DNA of 64,000 nucleotides from Lineus longissimus. Lineage: Eukaryota; Nemertea; Pilidiophora; Heteronemertea; Lineidae. The translations under genes and the position numbers were made by a program. Under the pieces are notes generated by a model that saw only the letters and a program-made list of their open reading frames with translations, did no database searches and was not told the origin of the DNA. Position 1 is the stretch's first letter, and every line of letters begins with the position of its first letter. Where the stretch lies: the NCBI RefSeq assembly GCF_910592395.1, contig NC_088309.1, forward strand, positions 6,140,501-6,204,500. The letters are read 5' to 3'. Below are positions 45,754 to 59,599 of this stretch, one piece after another.

Positions 45754-47938
45754 TTAGAGTTCTTCCTTCACACCCTTTGCATCGATCACGACTGAAGTCA
45801 ACTGGGACTGGAATTTGCCTTCAACAGAAGTGACTGAAATAAGAATAAAGGTGTTGATAATGAAACTTAATCAAAATCTTAAGTGACTATTTATTGATAA
45901 TCGTGTAGTTTTCAAATAGTTTCACAGTACACTCTCCAGCCACAGAGTATTGTAATTGCTAAATTTTTGTGCAGTTTTTTAGTTTTGTGGTTTTCTGAAA
46001 AATATCCTTTTCTAAGGCTTCCCTTACGCCTAAAAGATGTCTTTTCAGTCTTAGAAATGAATGAAGGAACCTTTAGTAATCCTTATCAAAAACCCACTTC
46101 TTCAAATGACAACATCCTGCACATTTCTCTCTGCTGTTAGAAGCTGGGCGCCACAGTCATGGGCCCATCACCAAATCAACCAAGCGAACTTACCTGTTCC
46201 ACTCTCTTTTCCATGATCCACTTTATATTCCTCACTCTTCAATGGTTTGCCTGCGGCCCCCTGCAATATTTGACAAAATGTTATTAAATCTTCATAACAT
46301 TTATAATGAGCTTGTTGTGACACAGTCAAGACTTGACTTGGTTCTACTCAAGCCAGAAACGGGAACTCTCTGTTGCAGATAAGAGTCACCTCATTACCCA
46401 GGCCTGTGAATGACTTTGCAATGTTAGCAAGCAACACGGGAGCACAGGATGAGAAACATCACAAACTATATGCTGTAACGAAGATGAAGACAAAAACTGT
46501 TACCGGTACTTACAGAAGCGTCTCCCATCCCTAACTTAGCACCCTGGATTTCTAACTTGAATTTCATGAAGAAGAGATAGGAGTTTCTTTCTGGACGGCT
46601 GACACTGCAGTAGTATTTCTTCATTCCTGCACTTTCTGTTAGGGTGATTATCCATTTCTGAATGAAATGTTTTTAAACACAAAGTTAGACTAAAACTCCT
46701 ATACATGTACATGCATCTCGGATGTTTACAATTATGGAGGGGATTTTACACAACCAGGTCTCTTGCCTACTTTATACATTATCACAGCCCGAGAAAATTC
46801 ACCTTCTCATTTCCTGTCTAAAACTTCTGTGCAGATCAGTTTGCTAAATTCGTCCTGCTGAAGATGTTGACAATATGACTTGATGATGCCTCAATTGCTT
46901 GGATAGCGATCGAGGCTTAGGTAGGGAATTGTATTGCTTACGAAGTTTCGCTTTAAAAGGGTTCCAACAACCATATGAATTCCTTGACTTGCTCCGTTTG
47001 GAGGCAAGTATTTACCTAAAATAAATCGCTGTTCTGCAAGGCGTTCATCTCTAATTTTGAAAAATGAAATTATCTCCAATTTCTCATCCATTCTAAGTGG
47101 GATCCACAAGTTTCTTTAAATTAAACTGAAAAATTTTATTACAATTTTTACCTCAATAAATTCAGGCCAAACAGAAATCTCACCAAGTGAGACACTGGAG
47201 GACTATAAATAACCTCAGGGCATATCTTTTTTTCACATAACTAATCTTATGAAAACAGCTCTGACCAATCAAGAAGGACCATTTACTTACTTCATTCGTA
47301 CCTCCTTGAGCAACATACGTAAACTTGCAAACAACACCATTCTGAAAAGAAACGTTTCAATGATTGATGTTATGGCTAGGAATGCAGACTGGCCCTTATT
47401 CTGCTATTATCTCCTCTCCGCACACATATTTTAGGCCTATTATCTAACGGGCTCGTTCCATACTCTCACACGGACAGTTCAACGCGACTCCATCCGACGT
47501 CCATGGCGTTGGCGTTGTATAATGTGTGACCCTGTCCCTGGGAATCATTCTTCTATTCTTGCCACAGGTCATGCAATCAATAACAGTGTGTAGATTTGGG
47601 ATGCAGGTTTGACGGAACACAAAAACTAATTGGAAATAATGGGATATCATTAGTTGCAGCTGTCAGCCAATGTCTGTTTGCCACGGCAATTTTAGTTCGA
47701 AACAGTCGATAGGTGGCGCAAAATAGGAACTGACCAATTCCCTCTCTTTTGAGTGCTCCTGTCCTCCAGGTTGGACGTTAAATTCTTCGAAATCATGATC
47801 AAAATCTTTCTGCTTTTCGGCTAAAGCTTTGTGCGTGGACAACAGTCCAATTATCACTGCGAATATGGCAATATTTTGCATGTATTTGCGGCAGAAAAAT
47901 TTAGCAGCCGCAGAAATCTCCATTTTGGAATGTAGCAA
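45754..47938 (-). CDS. MYDGF: Myeloid-derived growth factor (UPF0556 family)
   Basis: Five minus-strand exons: 47938-47735, 47341-47291, 46657-46514, 46260-46194, 45833-45754; 181 residues (human 173). A signal peptide (hydrophobic core IAIFAVIIGLLSTHKALA) precedes EFNVQPGGQEHS, matching the FDVRPGG motif of the family. Exon 2 encodes CKFTYVAQGGTNE and exon 3 YYCSVSRPERNSYLFFMKF; the two Cys match the conserved disulfide pair. The C-terminus is KEEL, a KDEL-like retrieval signal in the place of human RTEL, so residence in the ER/Golgi with some secretion is expected. In mammals MYDGF is a secreted cytoprotective factor; its invertebrate role is unknown. Two in-frame Met codons (47938 and 47923) could start translation. 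The exon 1 donor is GTCAGT, weaker than the others. Confidence 0.93.
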
Positions 47939-48174
47939 AAATTGAAGACAGCTGCAAATATATCATCAGTTTTATCTACAACGTAGGTATAGAAATTTAA
48001 ACAAATGAATACATCATCAAGTAATTATTCGAAATAAAATACTTTTATTAGTGTCAATAGCGTATTTAATTTTTTTAACTTTTCCTTTGCAACATTGCAA
48101 AAGGGGCTCAAAGTGCAAAATTCTCATATTTTTGTCTTTTCTCTTTGATATTTTCGTGATTTTACAGCTAAATC
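47939..48174. promoter_or_regulatory. Bidirectional promoter region, MYDGF and HSD17B4
   Basis: Only 236 bp separate the divergent start codons of MYDGF (minus) and HSD17B4 (plus). The stretch is AT-rich and shows no obvious TATA box placed for either gene. Promoter function follows from the arrangement rather than from a recognised motif. Confidence 0.6.
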
Positions 48175-51100
48175 ATGGCTGCAGATCCAATTCGATATGA
48201 TGGGAAGGTTGTACTTGTTACTGGAGCTGGTGGAGGTGAGCTAGCATCTTTTTGCTAAACCTGGCCTTGGGCAAGACACTTTACCTTCAAGTTGACACAA
48301 TGTCAGATCAGAAAGCAATCTAGCTTGCCTTGCCATTGATAACAATATTGCTTAGTGATTCTTGCGCACGTTTACTCCAGGGCAAATGCTAGCTATCCTC
48401 TCTCAATGCATTGGCTGATTGGGAGATTAAACGAATCACGGACACATCGCTAATTCATTGTGACAATATTTCCATTAAATGCTCGTCAAACAACGATTCA
48501 AGACTTTGTATTATCCTGGATGAAAAACTCTACCATGATGACAATTGCAGATGACTTAATGTTGTTTCAGGTCTCGGGAAGCAGTATGCCCTCGCCTTTG
48601 CGAAGCGAGGGGCGGCCGTTGTTGGTAAGAAATTCTTTTAAATGTCAGCCTCTGATCTATTTGGGACATTTGTATTTGAAAATTGCCAAGGAAAGATTAA
48701 AGGTCAAAGAATTTGTGCTGCAGGAGTAAGACAATCCTGGATTGAGCCAGTTTGTTTATTCCAATTATATGAACTCATCACATGTTAGTTATTTCTTCTA
48801 TTCTAAAAAATATTGTCTTTCTTGAACTTTTGATAAACATTACCACAAATCACTGAACAGTCAGTCCAATTTTTTGGACTGCGTACTGTTCATAAATTTG
48901 ATCTACCATAAAAATCTTATCATTTGCAGTCAATGACCTTGGAGGTGATTTCAAAGGTGAAGGTAAAAGTTCAAGGCCAGCTGATGTTGTAGTGGAAGAA
49001 ATCCGTGCTCTGGGTGGGAAGGCTGTTTCAAATTATGGTAGGTAGCACTAGCAGTAAAAAAATGAGCTAGTCTTTTTTTTTTGGAGCAGGAACTCTCCCT
49101 TGATATACAGTGGAACTTTCTTAGCAGACACCTCTATTAAGGACACTAATTTTGGACCCAAATTGATTATTGTTATTCAAGTTGACCTCTCTAATCAGGA
49201 CACCTCTCTATTAAGGTCAGCACTTGTCAGTCCAGAGGGTGTCCTTCAGAGAGGTTTTATTGTATTGGGGACGAAAGTATGTTTTGTTTGGTCAAGGAAA
49301 CAAAAAACCTTGATTGTCATACTCTGCTTGTATCTGAGAGTGACCAGTTATGCAATATTATGCAATATGAATTGAGGTGAGTTGTGTTTTCGGATTGATG
49401 TGACACTTTGTTATGTATGGGTATTAAATTTGATGGTAAGTTAGTCTGATTCCTCTCCTTTATTCCAGATTCTGTTGAAGAAGGTGAAAAACTTGTTAAA
49501 ACTGCAATTGAAAACTTTGGAAGAATAGGTAAGGGTGCTAAGTACCTTAATTATACAACAACTTTTGGTCCTGTTTCTAGAAATCATTATTATGCTCCTA
49601 AATAAGTTAATGTGCTGCAGTAGAACTATTTTTGTGTATGTTTGAGCAATCACCTTGAAGAATTTAAAAGTAAGTTTAAAGCTCTGCATCTGACTAAAGT
49701 TGAAATTGGTGTAAACTGCAAAGTGTTAAGGTCTTCATCCATTTGCACTTTAGATCAGTAAGTTAAATTACCATCAGGGTACTCTATTACCGAATTTTAT
49801 TCTTTATTTTTTCAGACATTGTGATCAATAATGCTGGTATCCTACGAGACAAGAGCTTCGTGAGAATAAGTGATCATGACTGGGGTAAGGTTCATATATT
49901 GATTGTACGTCTTCTGATCCGTGACATTTTAGCACACCTAGATGACTGTTTTTTTACAAAATGCCTCTGGTAATATGGGGTATAGACTGAGCCTTAAGAT
50001 AAGGCATGTAAAACTTTGTTGATCAAACAAAAAGTTGTCCATGATTGTTGCACTATGACATTTTGACTGGACTGACTTTGGCCGATATTCATAATGATAT
50101 CCTTTATCTTATCTCATTCATAATTTGTTAGCCTAATAACATATTTAGTTGTCTGTAGTTAAACTTAGTATACATTATGGGTACAACCATGTACTCAAGC
50201 TTAAAATGTTCATTGCGGATTAAACAGCAGTCTGCAGAATAGGGGTCCTCCTCCCTTTCTCAAATTATTGGATCTGCCTTTTGCAGAGTTGTGTCTTATG
50301 GATGATTAAACTATTAATTTGTATAGCAAATAACTTATAAATAAATTTATCCATTGTTGTCCCTCTCAAGCCTCATTTATTTATATTTTTCAGATATAAT
50401 TCACAGGGTCCACCTGCGGGGTTCATTTCTTGTGACAAGGGCAGCATGGCCTTATATGAAGAAGCAGGGCTATGGAAGGTATACATTTGCCGCCTGTCAT
50501 TATGATGCCTCACAACTAAATCAAGCTAGATTTTAGATTGCAATATTAGCATGAGTGTATTAGTATACAATGTACATGTAGTAAAGTAATCTCATTTGAT
50601 CTTTCAGGATCATCATGACTTCTTCTACTGCTGGTATCTATGGAAACTTTGGCCAGGCTAACTACGGTGCAGGTGTGTGATGATTACATACTCTGCACTC
50701 AACCACAGGAGCGAGAGGTTTAAGCTAAAACCTGCGTCATACAAATTTGTGCTCACAATAGGAGAAAAAGACTTTTCTCCTCCTGCGAGCATAATAGTAC
50801 GGGTTTTACCTTAGACTTCACGCTCCTGTGCTTGCTCTCAGCTATGTGATAAAGCTTCGCTACTCTAGTTTCCCTCACCAGTTTTGATTTCTTCCTTATT
50901 TTATTGCTGGGTAGCTCGCACAAGCAGTGCAAATAAGCAAACGTGTCGCCTAGGGCATTATTACTGAGACATGTGTTGACTCTTTCTCAAATACGATGAC
51001 ATATGGGGCTCTGTGCCACCTATTAAAAAGGTGTGTATTCTGGGTAGGGCCTAGATGTAAATGTATAAACATGTTACTAACTTTTTATTATATGTTACGA

Positions 51101-54100
51101 GTTCGTCATAAACTGACTGATGCAGCTGTTCAAAAGTTCTGCATACTAATAAGTAACTATGAATTGTTCAAATACTTTATTTCTGTGTTGCCAAAGAGTG
51201 GTTCTGGTAAAATCATATTGAAGTTGAACTGAGACGGAATCTATAGGCACAAATATGCACACTGTGATAAACCTGATAAAATTCTGGCCTCTGAGTCTGA
51301 GACAGAGCTATCTGCACAAGTTTCTTCATAATCCTAATGTGGGGTTCCTGCTGATAGGGGCAGCCAGACTTAGCTCCTGCTTCTTGTGCCAGGCACCCGG
51401 TGAGAAGGCAGTTCTTATCCTATATTTTATTAGCTGCCAACCAACCAGCTTGCTGCCTTGGAACAAGCTATCATTGGGTTTCAGACCTTCAGCCTTCCGG
51501 TCACAAAGTGATTCCTTAAACTGCTAGGCCATCCAGATCTACAACATTTTGACTTCTCATTTTCATTGCAGCCAAACTTGGTCTGTTTGGATTGAGCAAC
51601 ACGTTAGCAGTTGAAGGAAAGAAGTACAACATACACAGCAACACCATTGCACCTACTGCTGGATCACGATTGACACAGACTGTCATGCCTCCAGGTATTG
51701 TTCACCTTCTGTCTTCAGCCAGAAGTAGAGTCCGTCACAAGTTACTTATATTTCTCACTTGATGGGGTCTTTTGCTTGCCTGACAAGAGACCAGGTACAA
51801 GGATTCTCAGTTTTACGTCTCATTCAATGGAATATTTTTTACCTATTGCATGTGTATCTCTTCCTTTCTCCTCTCGTGCAAAGGTAAACTTAGTCACTAC
51901 CTCCTCCTGTCTGGAATCACTCTGCTATTGAGGTACCAGATGCTGCCAATACTGCCTGTTTGCAATTTTTCCTGAAAATCTTGTGTATTTTTTCAGACCT
52001 GGTTGATGCCCTGAGGCCGGAGTATGTTGCCCCACTGGTCATGTACCTCTGCAGTGATTCCTGTGAAGAAACCGGTGGCCTGTTTGAATGCGGTGCTGGA
52101 TGGATGACAAAATGTGAGTTGTGGTGAAATCATTTGGTTCTTGAATTTGCTATTTTTGTCAGTCGAAGTACAATCAGATTGGGTACCAGTTCCCCCCAAC
52201 TGAACTCAGCATCTTGTTCTTGGTGATGTTTATTTGGGCTGATATCACCCATCCTCAGAACCTGAAGAAATGCGCAACTCAAAAAGAGTTATACAGCCAT
52301 TACATACTGTTATCTTGTATAATTCCTTGTCTGTTTTGCAGTGAGGTGGCAGGAGGCTGACGGAGCAATCGTCAGGAAGAAAAACCAAGACATGACGCCA
52401 GAGGCAGGTGAGTTGTAATCGGCTGGGCCAGTCAGCTTTCTGGTCAGAGCTTGCTGCTGATTCGTTTCCATTATGACTGGGAGTATCACCCCACTGTATG
52501 GGATGCTGGTCCATTCTAGTGACCCATTTACACTCCTTAGTGGATATGACCTACAACACTATTCTAAAAAAGACTATTTGCCCCTGTTGATTTGGTTGTT
52601 TGTTATGGCTCCCTCCCCTCAGTGCTCTATTTATAGAAACATGTTTTGTTTGCAGTTCGAGATAATTGGGAGAAGATAACAGACTTCACAAACAACCCTC
52701 GGTACCCCACAACAATTGGAGGTAAGTCCTGTTCATATGCTCCTTACACGAATTTCTGTCACTGTCAACATGAGTAAAACATAAATGGGGTCTTAGAGCA
52801 ATCAAATATCAACTATTACTATTGCCACTTATGATTATTACAGAATTCCAGTGAAGAGGAGAGTGCTATAGATCCACTCTCCCTTTTTTTGGGGGGGGAC
52901 TTGGAATAATCCAATGCCAACCGGCATTTACAAGAGTGCTGATTCCTTCATTGGCTATCTTTCAGGTAACACAGCCAGGCTATTGGAAGTACTGGAAACG
53001 ATCAATGATTCCGGCGAGGACTCTCAAAGTTCAAGTAGCGCAGATAATGCAAGTGGGGGTCTAAACCCTGTAAGTTTGTAAAATTACGGCCTTGATATTT
53101 CTCAGATCTGACTCTGAGTGACTCCTTGAGGGTTCTTCTGTCAGGCACCAAACCATTGATGAATGACCCTTCTTGTCAGCTGACACACTTTTGTGAAAGT
53201 AGTTACCACCAAAGCATACTTTACATTACAAGCTCCAAATTTCATTGATTCATTGACTGATTATTACACAAAAACTCAAGTAAGAATACATTGTCATTGA
53301 CATTTCCATTATCTATCGGTTTCTCAGTTTCATTGCTCTTGTTAAAATCATCACTTTGTTTTTATTGCAGGAGCTAGCAAAAAGATCAAACTTGCCATCG
53401 TCAACATTTTCATACACACCACGTGATTCAATCTTATATGCATTAGGAGGTACGTTCTCTTAAGTAAAACTTCCAACTAACAATCTGAACATTGGAACAA
53501 ATAGTTGTCAACTGTAATGTGATGATGTTTAAAATAGTGGTAATAGAACTCCATGGCCAATTTCAAACATAACGTTAGACTGTGAATTGTTGCTTGTGGA
53601 TGTTTCTGACAATGCTATAATTTCTTTTCAGTTGGTGTTTCAACGACACAACCGGACCACTTGAAGTTTCTGTTTGAGCTTGCTGAGGACTTCTGTGTAC
53701 TGCCAACATACGGTGTCATTCCATGCTTTGCGTCGTCAACGAGCTTGTTTAATGGTTCTGTGCCTGGCTTGGAAATAGATGTCGCAAAGGTATGGTATTT
53801 ACATGTATATAGTTTTCTCATAAAATATGTTTAGGTACATGTGTATCTCAATGTGTACTGCAACAAAATTGAACCAGATGCTGACCCAGTGATTTGGTTT
53901 TCTAAGGTAAGCTTGCTAAACCACAATATGATTTCATTCCTTGTATTCTTCCTTCAGGTCCTCCATGGAGAACAATACTTGGAGGTTTTCAAGCCTCTTC
54001 CTGCCAACTGCCAAGTGACCACCACACCATCAGTTGTCGATGTCCTGGATAAGGGCTCTGGAGCAGCTATTGTAGTCAACTGTAAGTCTACCTTCCATTC

Positions 54101-56609
54101 AAGACAACTGTACCTGAAGCTTGACCCCCCAAACATGTTTTTAAGTCTTCGGTAGCATTGAAGATCCTCTGAATTGTAAAATCATTGCTTATTTCCAACT
54201 ACCAAATATGGGGAACAAATTACCTTATTTTAAAGTCAAGAGGGCAAAACCTAGCTACTTTTAAGTATAAATACCAGCAGTAGTGTACTTGGTTTAGTGT
54301 GCTCTATTACTGTCTTACCCTATCTTAACTTTGTTTTAGACACAGTTGATTTACATGTACATGTACCTCTTCCGTATTTAAAACAAATAACTTCTACATG
54401 TCGATGTGTAAAATGTTCATGTCTTTCTTTACAGATGACTCAGTTGATGAGAAAGGTGAACCTCTGTTCCGTAACCAGATGGTTGTCTTTGTGGTTGGCG
54501 CAGGACGATTTGGAGGTCAGAGGTCATCAGATAAGATCGTTCCTACCCAGAAGCCACCTACAAGAGCACCGGATGCGACCGTTCAGGAGAAGACTGGTCT
54601 TGATCAGGTCAGATGTGGTCTGTTTTATACAGGTTGTATCATAAATGAGGCAGCCACAAGGAGTGACCCAGTACACATGGCATCCAGAAAATGAAATTCA
54701 TTGGATGATAAATTCAGTGAAACAGCTAAATTAGCCTGCCTTTCAAACCTCTGTCTTTAAGAAAGGCTTTCAGCCTCAGAGGGTCAATTTGCTGATGTTT
54801 GTTTAAACACTGCATCTCACTCTATGATACTTAAGACTTTTACATTCATGTTTTACTATTTTCCAGGCTGCTTTGTACCGCTTATCAGGTGACTACAATC
54901 CACTTCATATTGACCCAAGTTTTGCAGCAATGGGTGGTAAGTTCTTTATATATTTCAAGCACTCTTCAATCGGTGTTGGTTTGATTGGTTAAAAAATTTA
55001 ATGAAATTGTTTATTGAAAATTATAGATCCATTTAAAGTAGTTTTGCTACATGTATTCTCGTTTTTTTCAGGTTTTCCCCAGCCTATTCTCCATGGCCTA
55101 TGTTCCTTTGGCTTTGCAAGCAGACATGTGTTGAAACAATATGCTGGCAACGATGTGACCAAGTTCAAGTCCATCAAGGTGGGTTGACATATGTACATGT
55201 AAACACTTTGTCAAATGTGTATTTTGTTTTAAGGATGCATGCAGATTTTCATGCAGATGAGACAACCTTCATGGCAAATTTAACTTGTCATATGATGATC
55301 TATTAATGAATATATGTGTATGTTGAGTTGAGTCTGGGGTTTTTCTTATTTGAAGAGTATCAACACATCATTCCATATTATGTAATTGAAAATGTTCTTT
55401 TCAGGTTCGTTTCTCCAAGCCAGTTATTCCGGGACAAACGATTCAGACTGACATGTGGAAGGAGGGAAACAGAATTCATTTTCAATGCAAGGTAAATTTT
55501 AAAAGAGATCAAGTCTCTGTGTCCCTTTACAGTAGGTGTCGTTCCTCTATTTGTTCATGTTGTCATCGATTCTATGTTCCAAGAGCATTGGTCAATGTTT
55601 CTTGTAGGTACCTGCTTGCTGTCACATCCTGTTATGTTCGTTTCAGAGTCCCTATGACTCTCTCACTCAAACTGATTTTCTGTCTTTCTCAGGTGGTTGA
55701 AAATGGAGATGTGTGTATATCTGGTGCTTATGTTGATTTGACTGACGTTGCTGCAGCAACTGTTGGAGCTTTACCAGCTGGCTTCCCGAGTCAGAGTAAC
55801 CTTGCCAGCAACGCCGTGTTTGCCGAGCTCAAGAAGAGGTTGGAATCCCAGCCAGGATTGGTAAGAAAGATCAAGGCAGTCTACCTGTGGAACATCACCA
55901 AGGATGGAAAACAGGCTGCTCAGTGGAGTAAGTTGATTTGTGGTTGTCATTTTCAGGAATAAAATTTATCAAAATAACTATTGCCAAAACATGTTTTTCC
56001 TATTCACTTAGATCGCTCGTTGACAACAGGTGTATTTCAGCACGTGTATTTGGCTGCTACCATTTAGCGTGACCTCTGTAGTCAAGGCCATTATCGTCTT
56101 ATTGCACTTCCAGCAGTAATGATAGTGTCCACTTTAAAGTTTGCCTTGTTTGGGAGGCTAATGTGCATCAACAACTCATCTACATTGTACATGCAAGAAG
56201 TTCTGAATGAATAATCGTCTTTACCTTCAGCTGCCGATTTGAAAAACGGTTCTGGGGACATCTACCCTGGAGAGCCAAAGGAAGGAAAGCCTGGCTGCTC
56301 AATCACCATCAGTGATGAAGATCTTCTAGGCTTAGTCCAAGGAAAACTCAATGCCCAGAAGGTGAGTAAAATTGGTGGAACCATGATAGAGCCATAGAAT
56401 TCAATTTAATGTACATGTACATCGTATGATGGTCTAGTCACCAGCGAAGTAATTGTTAGCTCGATGGAAATTATAACAAATGACATTCAAAGCTTAATGT
56501 TGTGATTCTTGTTTTTCAGGCCTTCATGACGGGAAAGTTGAAGATCAAGGGCAACATCATGCTCAGTCAGAAGCTCTCAGAACTTTTCAAGGACAATGCA
56601 AAACTGTAA
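48175..56609 (+). CDS. HSD17B4: Peroxisomal multifunctional enzyme type 2 (D-bifunctional protein)
   Basis: Twenty-two exons: 48175-48235, 48571-48624, 48930-49037, 49469-49528, 49816-49884, 50394-50478, 50608-50672, 51572-51694, 51997-52113, 52342-52407, 52656-52721, 52966-53069, 53371-53449, 53632-53789, 53958-54081, 54435-54607, 54867-54936, 55072-55178, 55405-55491, 55693-55927, 56231-56361, 56520-56609; 743 residues (human 736). Three domains in the expected order: a short-chain dehydrogenase (about 5-300; NAD motif TGAGGGLG at 16-23, catalytic Ser151/152, Tyr165, Lys169), a hot-dog enoyl-CoA hydratase 2 (about 325-610; [10 protein letters not shown] with Asp513 and His518), and an SCP2-like domain (about 625-743). 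It ends AKL, a PTS1 peroxisomal signal. It hydrates 2-enoyl-CoAs and oxidises (3R)-hydroxyacyl-CoAs in peroxisomal beta-oxidation. All catalytic residues are intact. Intron 3 carries a MITE. Confidence 0.97.
49106..49264. mobile_element. CAGTGGAACCTC-type MITE, copy 5 (HSD17B4 intron 3)
   Basis: Starts TACAGTGGAACTTTCTTAGC and ends AGAGAGGTTTTATTGTA, bounded by TA. Internal GACCTCTCTAATCAGGACAC is shared with copy 3. Confidence 0.75.
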
Positions 56610-56993
56610 ACAGTGCTAAGTGGACTTGACAAATGTTCTTCGGACGTGTATTAGGATTATATAATTGTATCATCATATATTAGGATTATATGATTGTATC
56701 ATATATAAACTTAGGACTCGTCAAGATTTAGCTAATTTCTCATCATTCCTTCTGATTCTGGATGATCAGTATGTACATGTACATCTTTATTTGCATATGT
56801 GTACACATGTACCGGTTTCAATATCTGCACATGATTTATATGACTGTGGTTGATAGCATAGATTGGGAGGGACTGGTACTCAATTTGTGATTCGATTTGT
56901 AAATTATGATAAATATTAAATTATGAAATTTTACAATTAAATATTGTTGTCCTTGTAATTTATTGTACTACAATTAAATCCATCACTTTGAAA

Positions 56994-57165
56994 CATACCT
57001 TTGTGGCCACTTCTACCTGGAGGACATTGCTCAAAGCACATGAAACCTGCCTTTGTGGATGCCTTTGCCTGGAGGACATTCCTCAAAGCACATGAAACCT
57101 GCCTTTGTGGAAAGCACATGAAACCTGCCTTTGTGGATGCCTTTGCCTGGAAGACATTGCTCAGT
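56994..57165. repeat. Tandem repeat, unit about 52 bp
   Basis: Units carry ACCTGCCTTTGTGGATGCC, then TTTGCCTGGAGGACATTCC and AAAGCACATGAA. About three copies, one shortened. Confidence 0.88.
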
Positions 57166-57273
57166 GGACATACATGTAAAATATTAAGTTTCTATTGGTA
57201 ATTTCCAAAGAGTGTAACCTTCATAATTCAGATACCTCTCATTGCAAGTGGATACAAGTCTAGCAAAGACTAG

Positions 57274-57603
57274 TTAACATGTGGTGCACAAAATGGGGAG
57301 GCGACACCTAACACCATAACAAGTTTTCCAGTGCTGACGTTTCTTTAAGAACAGGTCCTTCATCATTGCACCAGCTACACTCTGTACTCGGTAGAAATGG
57401 GTTGCCCCAACATGAGAAAGGGGTGCTTGGTCAACTGGTTGATCACTGCATACCCCCTTTCTCAGCACACGCCGATGAACAGTGTTTATTGAATATTGTG
57501 GTGGTATCCCCAGGTAGGACTTATATACACTATACATCACTCTTATCACCGACCAGCACTGTTCCATCACAACACCACACACACTACATGTACATGTACA
57601 CAA
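57274..57603 (-). pseudogene. Possible decayed Tc1/mariner transposase fragment
   Basis: The minus-strand reading includes SINTVHRRVLRKGVC, then APLSHVGATHFYRVQ and HWKTCYG. The spacing resembles the segment of Tc1-type transposases that runs from the second helix-turn-helix (TVxRRL) through a PPLT-HR-RL region to W-N-V-FSDE. No catalytic DDE residues are visible and the frame degenerates. The resemblance is weak and by eye. Confidence 0.3.
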
Positions 57604-58055
57604 GCTTAGGTTGCAGGGTTTTGACTTGTAAGCTCGTAATTATGGCATTCCTGAAGTCTTTGTCAAGTGAGGAAGAATCATCAAATCTTGAAGAGGGAGG
57701 GGCTTACCCAACAGTGACTTTGTCCTCACAAGACCATTTTTGTGATGGAAATATAAGCCACCACATGACAGTTTTTCATGCCTATCTCTTGTATTGACAG
57801 GGGTTTAAATTCTGCAATAGAGTAGACACTGCGACAAAGTTGTAATGCACAGAGTCATTCAATATATACGGAATCCTTGAGTGGATTTTCTGATTGGTCA
57901 CTTCATGAAATCATCGACGATGTACATGTATATATCAACCAGTACACTTTGTCAAAGACCAAGGAAGAAGAAATTGAGTTTATTTAATTTATTTTTTAAA
58001 ATTGAATAATTACATTTACAGAAAATTCCTATTAAATTACAATAACTTCTTGGTG

Positions 58056-59555
58056 CTAGTTTTTCTTTGGCTTGGATGCGTACTTTGACTTGCTTGAGAA
58101 CCACAGGAGGAATGGAATGCCCAGGGAGGGAAGGGTCATCACTGCAAAAGCTGCCCAGTCAAGCTGAAAAGTGAAAGCAGGATAGAAATTTTCATCAAAT
58201 TGAAAAATAAACAAAACACATTTTCAGAGGATTATTACTTGAAATGTGTGAAGCCAAAAAAGGACAAGGACATTTTACTTTTTTCGTATTGCTATTTCAA
58301 TAAATGTAATCTGGTTGTGAAATCGACCTGGGAAACAAATAATTAAACCAAACTCTTGTAATATTCAGGACATTAGTTAGAGAAGAGGCATAGACATTGG
58401 AGCAATGGTGCACTGTTGTCACTTGAAGTCTACTGATAACAAAGCCACCCATAGAAAGGTGTCAAATGTTTACTTACGAAGTGAGGGGAGAACCTTCTGT
58501 CATATTCTTTATTTGGAATGATTTCTTTGTGACCTGGTGCACTGGTGTATCCCCTCTGAAAAAGAAAGAAAGCATTAACAACATTGTAACAACAGTTAAA
58601 ATCTTTGGTACCAGACACAGTGAGTTTTTTATGGTAAGAACTCACATTACTCCACCTGTGGACATCATATGGTTCTGCCCTAGTCAAAGATACATTGAAT
58701 GCCAAACTACATAGATGTTTTGGCTTTTTGATGCTATCAAAGTTGTACACCAGAACCAAGCTGTGTCACAAACATTTAGCAGTCCATGGCTACCTAATCC
58801 CTTTCAGGTCATACTTACAACAGTTTCCTTGCTTTCTTCACTTGGTGAATAAGTGAGCTCGGCCGAGGTGAAGTTGAATATTCCTGCTTTCGCTGGTTTC
58901 AGAACAACAACATGGGAGACATTGGTACCTCTGAAGTATGGTCAAGGACAATAGCACCTGGCTTTTAAAAGATTGATGAGATTTTGTAACAGTTTTCCAA
59001 GATTTGCAGCAATTGACATTGGTAGGGGTTACTGTTACCCCTTCCAATGCTAATTACGGTAAACCTTGCATATTATTCAAGACTCAACTTGGACAGTATT
59101 CTCGGTCCTTTATTAATGACATATCTATTCACTAAACCATTGACATGAAAGGATACGGTGCAACTCTCTCCCACTTGACGTTGAGAAATCCATGAACCGG
59201 CTCAAAGCTACCCTCGGGGAAGCTGGTGTCTGACAAAATGACATTGAATGCAGCACTGAAACATGAAAGAGAAGAACATACAATGACTCAACTTCTGAGA
59301 AGACAGGTCCAAATCGCGCAGGTTATTTGAAACTTGTATCTCTCTACCTCTGGACTACCATCCCACAAGTCTTCAGTACGTTACATACCTGCCACCAATG
59401 TTGTAGACTGCGTATTCGACAGTGACGTCCTTGTCCTCAACTATGATTTGGTTGAGTATATTCTTAGAGGCCAAGAGTCTTGCGCCAGGCTCATCATCAG
59501 CATGACTTGTGCAATACACAAGGCTGAGCAACACCGCAATAATGATACCCTTCAT
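58056..59555 (-). CDS. SSR2: Translocon-associated protein subunit beta (TRAP-beta)
   Basis: Five minus-strand exons: 59555-59389, 59255-59157, 58930-58819, 58555-58478, 58163-58056; 187 residues (human 183). A signal peptide ([16 protein letters not shown]) precedes [13 protein letters not shown], a family hallmark. The luminal domain contains [18 protein letters not shown] and two N-glycosylation sequons (NVS, NFT). It is followed by [17 protein letters not shown], a single membrane span ([15 protein letters not shown]) and a short basic cytosolic tail ending KPKKN. TRAP sits beside the Sec61 channel in the ER membrane and assists translocation of some signal sequences. Exon 2 uses a weak donor (GTATCC), but the join to exon 3 is required for frame. 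An acceptor (TGACTTTCCAG) ends exactly at the ATG, so a non-coding first exon is probably spliced onto the start codon. Confidence 0.95.
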
Positions 59556-59599
59556 CTGGAAAGTCAGAAGAAGCCATTTAAGGACAGAACAAACCAACA

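Larger units (their letters stand above)
56610..58055. other. Spacer between convergent HSD17B4 and SSR2
   Basis: Holds the two 3' UTRs, a roughly 52-bp tandem repeat (56994-57165) and a possible decayed transposase (57274-57603). Minus-strand AATAAA-type sequence near 57980-57995 may be the SSR2 poly(A) signal. Confidence 0.55.
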
